Part shown: piece after piece, positions 7,862-16,539 of the stretch | Numbering within the stretch: position 1 is the first letter of the stretch | Layout: each line of letters opens with the position of its first letter | Assembly (NCBI RefSeq): GCF_940670765.1 | Contig: NZ_CALNVW010000043.1 | Coordinates: 1-64,000, forward strand | Length of the DNA: 64,000 bases | Source of the DNA: Streptomyces sp. A 4/2 | GTDB lineage: Bacteria > Actinomycetota > Actinomycetes > Streptomycetales > Streptomycetaceae | Direction of reading: 5' to 3' | Notes under the pieces: generated by a model | Database searches by the model: none | The model's input: the letters and a program-made list of their open reading frames with translations, nothing else | What the model was told of the DNA's origin: nothing | Position numbers and translations under genes: made by a program

Positions 7862-10800
7862 TGACTGTGGCGCCTCTCCCCGCCGGGCGCGCACGCCGCT
7901 CCCGTACTCTCACCACCGCCCTGATAGCCGTTTCGGCCCTGATCGGCACGGGAGCACTCACCGGAGCCTCCCCCGTGGACGCCGTGGGCTCCGCAACCGC
8001 CCCCGCTTTCACCGAGGGGTTCGAGGGCGGCGTGCTGCCGGAGGGCTGGCGCGTCGCGTCCGGTGCGTTCGGACAACTGGTCACGGACCGCGCCCGGTTC
8101 CACAACTCGGACGCCCCCTACCTCAAGGAGGGCGCCTGGTTCCTCTCCACCCTGGAGACCGCCGGACAGCAGCCCAGCGACAGCTACACCGGCACGGTCG
8201 TCTCACCGAAGTTCACCCTGGCCCGGCCCACCGTGACGATGCTCGTCGGCGGCGGTTCCGGCGCGAACACGTACGTGGCGCTCTGCGCGTACGATGCGAC
8301 CGCCGCCGACGGCTGCGGCAAGGAGGTCGCGCGCGCGAGCGGCGCCGACTCCGAGGTGATGGCCTACCGCACGCTCGACGGTTCGTCGCTCGTCGGCAAG
8401 GACGTCGTCCTGAAGGTCGTCGACAAGTCCACGGCGGCGTGGGGCCATGTCACCCTCGACGACGTCCGGGCGAACGTGCCGCCCGCCCCGACCGCGCCCC
8501 GTACCACCCGCACCGCCGACGCGGTCTCCCTGACCTGGCAGGCGGCGCCCGACCCGCAGGTCACCGGATACGAGGTGTACCGCTCCACCGCGCAGGACGG
8601 CGCCTACACGAAGGTGGCGACCGTCAAGTCCCCCTCCTACCAGGACCGTTCGGCGGGCAAGGAAGGAACCTGGTTCTACCGGGTCGTCGCGCTCGACGCG
8701 GACGGCGGGGAGTCCGAACCGGTCACCACGCTCGCCCGGCCGTACACGGACCTCTCGGGCAAGGGTGCGCCCGCGACCTACAGCGGGGACCATCTCACCG
8801 ACACGCGCTTCCCCGTCGGACCGCTCGGTTCGGCAGGCATCGTCCACGACGGCACCGGCGCCCGGCCCACCTGGTGGATCTTCAACAACATCGGCAAGCT
8901 CTCGCCCGGCAGCTGGCAGCTCGACGAGGACACCTACACCCAGGGCAAGCTGCCGAACAGCTTCTTCGGGGTGCGCGCCCAGGCACAGGGGGGCCGCCCG
9001 GTGGTGCGGGCGCTCCAGACGAAGGCTGTCGGCGACACCGCGTTCCCCGCCATGAAGTCGCTGACGCAGCAGGGCGAATACCCGCAATTGGGGTACGACT
9101 TCAAGGACGACCAGCTTCCCGTGCGGGTCTCGGAGGACGTCGTCAACCCGATGATTCCGGGCGATGCCAAGGACTCCGCGATCCCGACCGCGATCTACCG
9201 CTTCACACTCGACAACCCCACCCGTAAACCCGTCAAGGTGTCGCTGCTCGCGTCGCAGCAGAACGCCGTCGGTTTCAACGGTTACGACACCGTCGGCGGC
9301 GCCGACGACCGCGTCGTCGACGGCTACGGCGCCAACCGCACCCGGGTGACCGCAGCCTCGGGCGCTCAGGGACCGCAGACCGGCCTGAGCATGTCCGGCA
9401 AGGATGGCGCGGGCACCATGAACCTCACCGCGTACGGGAAGAACGTATCGGCGACGGCCTCCTGGGACTCGCTGAGTTCGCTCTCCGCGGACCTCGCCGA
9501 CGACGGGAAGCTGAGCGGGTCGAAGGACGCGTCGAGCCCGGCCGACCGGACGACGGTCGACGGCGCGCTCTCGGTATCCGTAACCCTGGAACCGGGCGGA
9601 CACACCACCGTGCCCATCGCCCTGAACTGGCACTTCCCCGGCGCCAAGAACTACAACGGCGGGGACGGCCGCCAGTACGAGAACTGGTGGAACTCCGCCG
9701 ACGACGTCTCCTCGTACGTCACCCGGAACTACGACCGGCTGCTCGCCGACACCACCGCGTACCACGACTCCCTCTACGACTCGAACCTGCCGCGCTATCT
9801 CATCGACCGGGTGTCCGCGGCCACCGCCGTGCTGCACTCGCCTTCCGTGTGGTGGGCGAAGAACGGCTTCTTCGGCGCACGCGAGGGCTGGGGCTGCTGC
9901 CCCGGCATGCCGACACACGTCTTCCACTACGCCCAGGCGCAGGCCTGGCTGTGGCCGGAGGTCGGCCGGCGCTGGACGCAGCAGTGGCTCGACAACGCCG
10001 ACAGCTCCGGCAAGATCCCGATGCGGTTCGACGGCGACAGCAGCTTCACGATGGACGGCCAGACGGGCGTTCTTCTCTCCGCCTACCGGACCTATCAGAC
10101 CACCGACAAGAAGTGGCTGGACGCCAACTGGGCGAAGGTCGAGAAGTCCATGGACTACGTCGTCGGGCTCGGCGACGCCGACCACGACGGCATCCTGACC
10201 GGCAGCTTCAACACCACCCTCGACGGCGGCGAGACGGGCAACGGCTCCTGGCTGGGCTCGATGTACCTCGCCTCGGTGCACGCCTCGCAGAAGATGGCCG
10301 AGGCGGAGGGCGACACCAAGGCCGCCCAGCTGTACGCCTCGATCTACGAGAAGGGCCGCACAGCCGGTGAGAAGGCCTACTTCAACGGCGAGTACTACAC
10401 CGAGGTCAACTCGGGCGTCGGCGCCTCGTACGGCAACGGCTCCGAGGTGGACATGCTGCTCGGCCAGTGGTGGTCCACCCAGCTCGGCCTCGGCGACATC
10501 TACGACAGCGCGCACATGGACCTCGCCGCGAAGAACCTCTTCAAGAACAACTACCGCGACAACCTCCTCGGCGACACCCCGTACTCCGGCTACAACTACG
10601 CGCACCAGTTCCGCCAGTACGCCCTCGAAACCGACGGCGGTCTGCAGATGACGACCTGGCCGCACGGCGACAAGCCGTCCAACACCCCGCTCTACTACGA
10701 CGAGTTGATGTCGGGCTTCGAGTACTCGGCGGCGGCTCTGATGCTTCAGCGCGGACAGACGGCGGAGGGTCTCAGGGCCGTGAAGGCGATCTCCGACCGC

Positions 10801-11301
10801 TACGACGGAAAGGCGCGCAAGGGCCCGTACATCAGCATGGGCACCTGCTCGACCGGCGACGGCACGGGCAGCCCGTTCGGCGACGACGAGTGCGGCAAGT
10901 ACTACGGCCGCACGCTCTCCTCCTGGTCGCTGCTGACGGCGGCTCAGGGCTTCTCCTCCAACGGTCCGGAAGGCGCCCTCACCTTCGCACCCACCTGGCG
11001 GCCGGCCGACCACCGCTCGTTCTTCAGTACGGGCGCGGCCTGGGGCACGTTCACGCAGAAGCGGGCGGGTGGAGTCCAGACGGACAGCGTTCTGGTGCGG
11101 CACGGGTCGCTCGCCGTGCGCCGGCTGACACTCCAGGTGCCGCAAGGCACCCGGACCGTACGGTTGCACACGTCGGGGAGCGCCGGGGAACTGCGGGGCG
11201 CCGAGGTGACGCTCTCCGGCACCACGGCCACCGTGCGGTTCGCGAAGCCGCTCACCGTGCGGCACGCGCCGCTGACGGTACGGCTCGCGTACGGGCCCTG
11301 A
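7861..11301 (+). CDS. Secreted GH116-like (DUF608) glycoside hydrolase
   Basis: 1146-residue exported enzyme. The signal peptide (about 1-41) is followed by a beta-sandwich-like segment beginning FEGGVLPEGW, a fibronectin type III domain (about residues 205-296, with VSLTWQAAPDPQVTGYEVYR), then an N-terminal beta domain and an (alpha/alpha)-barrel typical of GH116/DUF608 glucosylceramidase-like enzymes. Barrel signatures are AREGWGCCPGMPTHVFHYAQ, YFNGEYYTEV near residue 842 and VDMLLGQWW near 862. Family enzymes remove beta-linked sugars from glycoconjugates or oligosaccharides; the substrate here is unknown. Start ATG 7861 overlaps the upstream stop. A strong hairpin follows the gene. Confidence 0.75.
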   Translation: MTVAPLPAGRARRSRTLTTALIAVSALIGTGALTGASPVDAVGSATAPAFTEGFEGGVLPEGWRVASGAFGQLVTDRARFHNSDAPYLKEGAWFLSTLETAGQQPSDSYTGTVVSPKFTLARPTVTMLVGGGSGANTYVALCAYDATAADGCGKEVARASGADSEVMAYRTLDGSSLVGKDVVLKVVDKSTAAWGHVTLDDVRANVPPAPTAPRTTRTADAVSLTWQAAPDPQVTGYEVYRSTAQDGAYTKVATVKSPSYQDRSAGKEGTWFYRVVALDADGGESEPVTTLARPYTDLSGKGAPATYSGDHLTDTRFPVGPLGSAGIVHDGTGARPTWWIFNNIGKLSPGSWQLDEDTYTQGKLPNSFFGVRAQAQGGRPVVRALQTKAVGDTAFPAMKSLTQQGEYPQLGYDFKDDQLPVRVSEDVVNPMIPGDAKDSAIPTAIYRFTLDNPTRKPVKVSLLASQQNAVGFNGYDTVGGADDRVVDGYGANRTRVTAASGAQGPQTGLSMSGKDGAGTMNLTAYGKNVSATASWDSLSSLSADLADDGKLSGSKDASSPADRTTVDGALSVSVTLEPGGHTTVPIALNWHFPGAKNYNGGDGRQYENWWNSADDVSSYVTRNYDRLLADTTAYHDSLYDSNLPRYLIDRVSAATAVLHSPSVWWAKNGFFGAREGWGCCPGMPTHVFHYAQAQAWLWPEVGRRWTQQWLDNADSSGKIPMRFDGDSSFTMDGQTGVLLSAYRTYQTTDKKWLDANWAKVEKSMDYVVGLGDADHDGILTGSFNTTLDGGETGNGSWLGSMYLASVHASQKMAEAEGDTKAAQLYASIYEKGRTAGEKAYFNGEYYTEVNSGVGASYGNGSEVDMLLGQWWSTQLGLGDIYDSAHMDLAAKNLFKNNYRDNLLGDTPYSGYNYAHQFRQYALETDGGLQMTTWPHGDKPSNTPLYYDELMSGFEYSAAALMLQRGQTAEGLRAVKAISDRYDGKARKGPYISMGTCSTGDGTGSPFGDDECGKYYGRTLSSWSLLTAAQGFSSNGPEGALTFAPTWRPADHRSFFSTGAAWGTFTQKRAGGVQTDSVLVRHGSLAVRRLTLQVPQGTRTVRLHTSGSAGELRGAEVTLSGTTATVRFAKPLTVRHAPLTVRLAYGP

Positions 11302-11375
11302 CGGACACCGGGCGGCGCGCGAGACGCCCTGACCGTGCGTGTCCACGGCCCCGAACCGGTCCGTGAACACCGAGT

Positions 11376-11411
11376 GGGCCTGCCGTCCCTGCTGCCGGAG
11401 ACGGCAGGCCC
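11376..11411. terminator. Bidirectional terminator hairpin
   Basis: A perfect 12-bp inverted repeat, GGGCCTGCCGTC / GACGGCAGGCCC, encloses a 12-base loop. It lies between two convergent genes, the GH116-like enzyme and the amidase, and has no T-tract, as usual for streptomycete terminators. Confidence 0.75.
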
Positions 11412-11434
11412 ACCCCGAGGAACGCGCCCGGCTG

Positions 11435-13360
11435 TCAGCGCCCCGGCGTGTGCGTGGCCGTGACGTCCGCGGCGTTCACCAGGACGTACCGGTGGTTGAA
11501 CTGGACCGTGTAGTAGTGCTTGGCCCCCGTGACCACCTGCCCGCCCGAAGGGAAGAAGTCGGCGCTCGCGGCGGGCGGCTGGTGGGCGACATAGGCCTGG
11601 CCGGCCGGGATCACGTAGTTCTTCGCCGTCAGGGGTGCCTGCGTCGACGGGGACAGCCCGGCCGGGTACTCGGCGGCGTCCGGGTAGGCGGTGCCGTACA
11701 CCGGCGCGGCGCCGTCGCCCACCGCCCTGATGATCCGTACACCCGTGGCGGGAGTGGTGTTCATACCGTGCGGGTCGTGGATCCAGCCCTTCTGGCCGTC
11801 GTACCAGATGGCCGTCCAACTGCCCCGGCGGTCGGCGACGACGAACTGCTGGCCGGCCTGGACGGTGACACTCCAGTCGCTGACCCTGTCCGTACCGCCC
11901 TTGGCGGCCGGGTCGGGGTGCACGACCGGGTCGAGGACGAGCGGAGCGTCGCTGCTGGGGGCGGTGCGCACGAACAGCGCGCTCGACGGCCCGGTGACCG
12001 GCGTGCAGGCGGTGACGGTGCCCGACGGGTCGTCCGCGGGGCAGACCGTGTACGTCTGCCGGTTGCGGTGGAAGCCGGGAGTGATCGTCACTGCCGATCC
12101 GACCGCTCCGACCCCGTGGCGACCGTTGTCGACCGGAGCGCCGAGCATCCGCAGGAAGCGGGTCCAGTCCCACCCGTCGGCCGGGTCCCAGTGCATGCCG
12201 GTGAGTGTGCCGGCGGAGGGGCCGGGAACATTGTCGTGCCCGAGGATGTGCTGGCGGTCCAGCGGGATGTCGTACCGGTCGGCCAGATACTTCACCAGCT
12301 CGGCCGTCTGCCGGTACGCCGCCGTCGTGTACCAGTCCGCACCGTGCGCGGAGAATCCCTCGTGCTCGATCTGGACCGAGTGGAGGTTGCTGTCGTAGTT
12401 GCCGTCACCGAACGCGATGTCCTTGTCGGGCACCATCTGGGTGACGGCGCCGTCCGACGAGCGCATCACGTAGTGCGCGGAGGAACCCCCCGGTGTCCGG
12501 AAGGCCTTGACGGCGCCGTCGTACGACCCCTCCGTGGTGTGGATGATGACCTGGGAGATCCTCATGCCGTTGGCCGGACGGTCGGAGACCTGACCGTTGG
12601 ACGGGGCCGCCGCGGTGAACCGGCAGTTCATCGACTCGGGGCACTCGGCCTGCGGGGCTGCGGTGTCCTTGAGGGCGAGCGCGCGCAGCTGGCCGGGGGC
12701 GGGCTTCGCCGACGGAACGGCCGCCAGAGTGACCGGCGTTCCCGCCGGGGGCTCCTGCCGGGCACCGGACCTGAGGGTGGCGAACACGTCGTCGACGTAC
12801 GTCGTGGCCGCCTTCTTGTCGGACAGCCTGCTGTACCTGGCGATCGCGGCGGTCCACTCCGACGGGTCGTCGGAGGTGCGACCGGTGAGCTTCTTCTGGT
12901 ACGAGGCGAGCAGGGCGGCTCCACCACGGAGGTTGTCGAGCCGGTCGTTCCGGAGCTTCTCGGCGGGGAGACCGGTCAGTTCAGCGGCGGCCCGCAGGGT
13001 GTGCAGTTCGGGGCGGCCGGTGAACGAGGCGAGGTCGGAACGTCCGGAAGCGCCCGCGGCGCCGTCGGCGGCCATCGCGGACGTCACATCGGTGAGGTTC
13101 ATCAGTCCCCACCCGCCGGTGTTGCTGTAGCCGGTGTGCTGCTGCCAGCCGGATTCCTCGTGGGCGACGCCCAGCAGCACGGGCAGCGGGACCTCGAACT
13201 CGGCTGCGGCTGCCGCGAAATCGGCCTGGGCGGTGGGTTGCTGCGCTTCGCCGTCGTTCTGAGCCTGCGCGATGGCCGGCAGGAAGGCGAGAGCGCCTGC
13301 GGCGAGCGTGCCGCTCAGGGCGGCTGCGGGCAGCCACCGCTTCCTTTCTCGTCGGTGCAA
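11435..13360 (-). CDS. Secreted N-acetylmuramoyl-L-alanine amidase
   Basis: 641-residue exported cell-wall hydrolase. A basic signal peptide (HRRERKRW, then a hydrophobic Ala-rich core) precedes a region with VLLGVAHEESGWQQHTGYSN, reminiscent of a lytic-transglycosylase-like helper. The amidase_2 domain follows: ISQVIIHTTEGSYDGAVKAF, AHYVMRSSDGAVTQMV, VQIEHEG and ILGHDNVPGP, containing the zinc-ligand histidines. The C-terminal part may be SH3-like, since WTAIWYDGQKGWIHDP appears. The start is TTG 13360 with GAAGGGA just upstream. It acts on the peptidoglycan stem peptide outside the cell. It is convergent with the GH116-like gene. Confidence 0.88.
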   Translation of the reverse strand: MHRRERKRWLPAAALSGTLAAGALAFLPAIAQAQNDGEAQQPTAQADFAAAAAEFEVPLPVLLGVAHEESGWQQHTGYSNTGGWGLMNLTDVTSAMAADGAAGASGRSDLASFTGRPELHTLRAAAELTGLPAEKLRNDRLDNLRGGAALLASYQKKLTGRTSDDPSEWTAAIARYSRLSDKKAATTYVDDVFATLRSGARQEPPAGTPVTLAAVPSAKPAPGQLRALALKDTAAPQAECPESMNCRFTAAAPSNGQVSDRPANGMRISQVIIHTTEGSYDGAVKAFRTPGGSSAHYVMRSSDGAVTQMVPDKDIAFGDGNYDSNLHSVQIEHEGFSAHGADWYTTAAYRQTAELVKYLADRYDIPLDRQHILGHDNVPGPSAGTLTGMHWDPADGWDWTRFLRMLGAPVDNGRHGVGAVGSAVTITPGFHRNRQTYTVCPADDPSGTVTACTPVTGPSSALFVRTAPSSDAPLVLDPVVHPDPAAKGGTDRVSDWSVTVQAGQQFVVADRRGSWTAIWYDGQKGWIHDPHGMNTTPATGVRIIRAVGDGAAPVYGTAYPDAAEYPAGLSPSTQAPLTAKNYVIPAGQAYVAHQPPAASADFFPSGGQVVTGAKHYYTVQFNHRYVLVNAADVTATHTPGR

Positions 13361-13720
13361 GGGATTCCCTTCGGGACAACGGTGTTCCGGGTCTCTTCGG
13401 CAGGACGGTCACCATGCCTTTCCGCGGGCACCGGGTGGGAGATGGCGCGTGGATCCGCCCCGTACCCATGGAGTCAGCCGGTGACCGCCCCGCAGGGGGA
13501 CGGATCTCGGCGTCAGGTGACATCAGTTCAGAAGCTTGCTATGAGGGAGCGGCCGGGGGCGGCTGCGGCTCGCCGGTAGATTGTGCGAACGGAGAGCGCG
13601 TCCCGCGGGAAGAGCCTGACGGGCGAGAGCGCGGTCGCGTCCCGTGAGGCACTGACGGAGGATCCCGTGAGGCACACAGCTGACGGAGGATCAGAGAACG
13701 ATGTCCGGACGGAGGCAGCA
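13361..13720. other. Divergent intergenic region with imperfect direct repeat
   Basis: Region between the amidase and a kinase-like gene. It contains a direct repeat, CCCGTGAGGCAC plus TGACGGAGGAT, at 13641-13663 and again at 13664-13692 with a 5-base insertion (ACAGC). A longer in-frame start for the downstream gene exists at ATG 13583 but the added residues look non-conserved. The promoters of both genes should lie here. Confidence 0.4.
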
Positions 13721-14824
13721 GTGAAGTGCACCGACCTGTCGCGCAGCGCGCGTCTCACCGCCCATGGAGCCGTCTCCACCTCCCTGGCCCTGCACAGCGA
13801 TCAGGCACTGGGTGACCTCGTGGACGCGGCCGAGCCGATCGGTTCCGGCATCGGCGGGAAGTCGGCGCTGCTGGAGATCGACGGAACACCGGTCTTCGTG
13901 AAACGGGTGCCCCTCACCGACCTGGAGAGGCAGCCCGGACACGTCCGGTCCACGGCGAACCTGTTCGAGCTGCCCGTCTTCTGCCAGTACGGTGTCGGCA
14001 CCATCGGCGGGCCGGGCTGCGGGGCCTGGCGGGAACTCGCCGTGCACACCATGACGACGAACTGGGTACTCGCGGGGGAATGCGAGAGCTTCCCCCTGAT
14101 GTACCACTGGCGGGTACTTCCGGACTCGACGCCGCTGCCCGGGGAACTGGCCGACGTCGAACGGGCCGTCGCCTACTGGGGCGGCGGATCGCAGATACGC
14201 CGCCGGATCGAGGGGCTCCAGCAGTCATCGGCGAGCGTCGCGCTGTTCCTGGAGTACATCCCGCAGAACCTGCACCAGTGGCTGGGGGAGCAGTTGGAGG
14301 GAGGCGGCGAGGCAGCCGACCGGGCCTGCACCCTGGTCGAGAGGGGCCTGGAAGCCGGCACCTCGTTCATGAACAGCCGGGGCCTCCTCCACTTCGACCT
14401 CCACTTCGAGAACATCCTGACCGATGGCCGGCGCCTCTTCTTCGCGGACTACGGCCTCGCGCTCTCGTCCCGGTTCGAGCTCTCGCGGGACGAGGCCGCC
14501 TTCTTCGACCGGCACCAGTCCTACGACCGCTGCTACGCGGTCACCTACCTCGCGAACTGGCTGGTGACCGCCCTGTTCGGGTACGGGAGGGACGACCGCG
14601 AGGCGCAGGTGCGCGCGTATGCCCGAGGCGAGCGCCCCACGGGAATCCCGGGGGCGGCTGCGGCGATCCTCACCCGGCGTGCGCCGCTCGCCGTGGTGCT
14701 GTCGGACTTCTTCCGCGAGTTCCAGTACGGGAACAGGGAGGCGCCGTATCCGGTGGAGCAGATCCGCCGGACCGAGCGCGCTCCCGGTCACGGGTCCGCC
14801 CGCCGTGACGGCCGAGCCCCGTGA
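13721..14824 (+). CDS. Protein kinase-like phosphotransferase family protein
   Basis: 367 residues with kinase-fold signatures: a Gly-rich start (GSGIGGKSALLEIDGTPVFV) with a Lys shortly after (FVKRVPLTDLER), and a catalytic loop HFDLHFENILTDG (H-x-D-x4-N) followed by FFADYGLAL in place of the usual DFG. This family is frequent in streptomycetes and its substrate is unknown; it may phosphorylate small molecules or proteins. The start is uncertain: GTG 13721 has GGAGG 5 bases away and matches where homologous sequence seems to begin, while ATG 13583 would add 46 unlikely residues that read through a direct repeat. Confidence 0.65.
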   Translation: MKCTDLSRSARLTAHGAVSTSLALHSDQALGDLVDAAEPIGSGIGGKSALLEIDGTPVFVKRVPLTDLERQPGHVRSTANLFELPVFCQYGVGTIGGPGCGAWRELAVHTMTTNWVLAGECESFPLMYHWRVLPDSTPLPGELADVERAVAYWGGGSQIRRRIEGLQQSSASVALFLEYIPQNLHQWLGEQLEGGGEAADRACTLVERGLEAGTSFMNSRGLLHFDLHFENILTDGRRLFFADYGLALSSRFELSRDEAAFFDRHQSYDRCYAVTYLANWLVTALFGYGRDDREAQVRAYARGERPTGIPGAAAAILTRRAPLAVVLSDFFREFQYGNREAPYPVEQIRRTERAPGHGSARRDGRAP

Positions 14825-14905
14825 CCGGGCGCGTATGCCGTTCGCATGCGGTCCGCCCCGTGGTGCCGGGGACGGGGACCCTGCCGCGTGGCGAAGTGGA
14901 GCGCT

Positions 14906-15814
14906 TCAGGGCCTCGCCGCTTCCGGGGCCGGCGCCTTCGCGGTCGTGGCCGTGACCCAGGCCGCCGCGCCCGCCAGCGCGCTGTCCGCCTGCGGGAGCG
15001 TGCCGACGGCGCCGAGGAAACCGTGGAACACGCCGGTGTGCAGGTGCACTTCGGCCCCCGTGCGGCGGGCGTACGCCAGACCCTCGTCGCGCAGCGGGTC
15101 GCAGTCGGCGAGGACGAGCAGGGTGGGTGGCAGGCGGCTGAGATCCGGGGCCAGCCCCGGGGACGCGTAAGGGTGACCGGCGTCCCGGCCCGGCGCGTAC
15201 TGCTGCCAGTACCAGCGCATGCAGGCGGTGGTGTGGAAGTAACCCTCGGCGAATTCGCGGGCCGACGCCGTCGTCAGACGGTGGTCGAGGGCGGGGTAGA
15301 GGAGCAGCTGGGCGGTGATGCGGGGGCCGCTCTCGTCGCGGGCGCGCAGGCTGCACGCGGCGGCGAGGTTGCCGCCGCTGGAGTCCCCGGCGAGGAGCAG
15401 CTGGTGACGGGGGTGGTTGCGGGCTGCCCAGGTGAGCACGGTGTACGCGTCGTCGGCGGCGGCCGGGAAGGGGTGCTCCGGAGCACGCCGGTAGCCGGCC
15501 GAGATCACCAGTGCCCCGGTGCGGGCGGCGAGTTCGCGGCAGAGGCCGTCGTGGGTGTCCAGGCCGCAGAGGACCCAGCCGCCGCCGTGGAAGAACACGA
15601 TCACGGTGGTCGGCGCGGGGGACGGGGAGTAGAGCCGTACGGGGATTCCGTCCGCCGTGCCGTCGCGCACATCGGCGACCGGGCGCACCGGGCGGGCCGC
15701 GGCGCCCGCCTCGGTCGCGGCGCGCAGGGCCTCGACGCCGACTGCCGGACCGGGGAAGGCCGCGGACATGGCATCGCACACCCGGCGGGCCAGGGGAGTC
15801 AGTGAGTCGGTCAT
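14906..15814 (-). CDS. HSL-family alpha/beta-hydrolase (esterase)
   Basis: 302-residue esterase of the hormone-sensitive-lipase group. HGGGW (76-80) forms the oxyanion hole, GDSSGG carries the nucleophile Ser145, DPLRDEG the acid, and FHGF near 275 the histidine. No signal peptide, so it is cytoplasmic. The ATG overlaps the stop of the upstream SDR (ATGA), making it the third gene of an operon after a luciferase-like monooxygenase and an SDR. In that setting it could hydrolyse an ester made by Baeyer-Villiger oxidation (inference). Specificity for steroid esters cannot be read from sequence. Confidence 0.85.
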   Translation of the reverse strand: MTDSLTPLARRVCDAMSAAFPGPAVGVEALRAATEAGAAARPVRPVADVRDGTADGIPVRLYSPSPAPTTVIVFFHGGGWVLCGLDTHDGLCRELAARTGALVISAGYRRAPEHPFPAAADDAYTVLTWAARNHPRHQLLLAGDSSGGNLAAACSLRARDESGPRITAQLLLYPALDHRLTTASAREFAEGYFHTTACMRWYWQQYAPGRDAGHPYASPGLAPDLSRLPPTLLVLADCDPLRDEGLAYARRTGAEVHLHTGVFHGFLGAVGTLPQADSALAGAAAWVTATTAKAPAPEAARP

Positions 15815-16539
15815 CCGGTGGTCAGCCCTCCGTCGACGGGGAACTCGGTGCCGGTGATGTAGGAGGAGGCATCGGAGACCAGGAAACGGACGAGTTCTCC
15901 GACCTCCTGCGGGCGGCCCATCCGGCGCAGGGGAACATGTGACCAGTCCCGTCCGGCGACGTCCGCCGTCATGGGGGTGTCGATCGCACCCGGGTGGACG
16001 GAGTTGACACGGATCCCGTACTTCGCGAGGTCCAGGGCGCAGGAACGGGTGAGGCCGCGGAGGCCGAACTTCGTCGAGCCGTACGCCGCGTGGCCCGGGA
16101 TGCCGACCAGACCGGCCGTCGAGGAGATGTTCACGACGGAGCCGCCGCCCGCCTCCCGGAGGGAGGGGAGGACCGCCTTGATGCCGAGGAACGGGCCGAG
16201 GAGGTTGACCTGGACCAGGGCGGTGAAGTTCGCCAGGGTCTCGTCCTCGACGGCGGCGACGCGCCACAGTGCCGCGTTGTTCACCAGGGCGTCGATGCGC
16301 CCGAAACGGGCCCGCGCGGCGCCGACGACTTCCGACCAACTGGCGGGTTCGGCCACGTCGTGCCGTACGAACAGGGCCTGGTCGCCCAGGGAATCGGCGA
16401 CCTCGGCGCCCTCGTCCTCCCGCACGTCCGTGAGGACGACCCGGGCGCCGTCCGCCACGAAGAGACGGGCCTCCGCCGCACCCTGACCGCGGCCGGCACC
16501 GGTGATGACGACGACCTTGCCGTCGAGTCCGGTGGTCAC
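15811..16539 (-). CDS. SDR family oxidoreductase (hydroxysteroid-DH type)
   Basis: 242-residue classical short-chain dehydrogenase. TGAGRGQG forms the NAD(P)-binding Gly motif, NNAAL supports the fold, and the catalytic Ser-Tyr-Lys is in NISSTAGLVG and YGSTK. VNSVHPGAIDTPM and YITGTEFPVDGG are typical of steroid/alcohol dehydrogenases. GTG 16539 overlaps the stop of the monooxygenase gene (GTGA), and its own stop overlaps the esterase start, so all three are translationally coupled. It probably interconverts a ring or side-chain hydroxyl and ketone in the same pathway; 17-hydroxy oxidation is one reading (inference). Confidence 0.85.
   Translation of the reverse strand: MTTGLDGKVVVITGAGRGQGAAEARLFVADGARVVLTDVREDEGAEVADSLGDQALFVRHDVAEPASWSEVVGAARARFGRIDALVNNAALWRVAAVEDETLANFTALVQVNLLGPFLGIKAVLPSLREAGGGSVVNISSTAGLVGIPGHAAYGSTKFGLRGLTRSCALDLAKYGIRVNSVHPGAIDTPMTADVAGRDWSHVPLRRMGRPQEVGELVRFLVSDASSYITGTEFPVDGGLTTG

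Noticed and set aside
8203..11370. A very long open frame on the minus strand opposite the GH116-like gene
   Set aside because: High-GC coding DNA leaves long open antisense frames. The translation is Val/Arg/Gly-rich without domain motifs, while the plus strand has signal peptide, FN3 and GH116 features.
13583..13720. Longer N-terminus for the kinase-like gene from ATG 13583
   Set aside because: The added 46 residues cross a direct repeat and look non-conserved; GTG 13721 has a GGAGG site.
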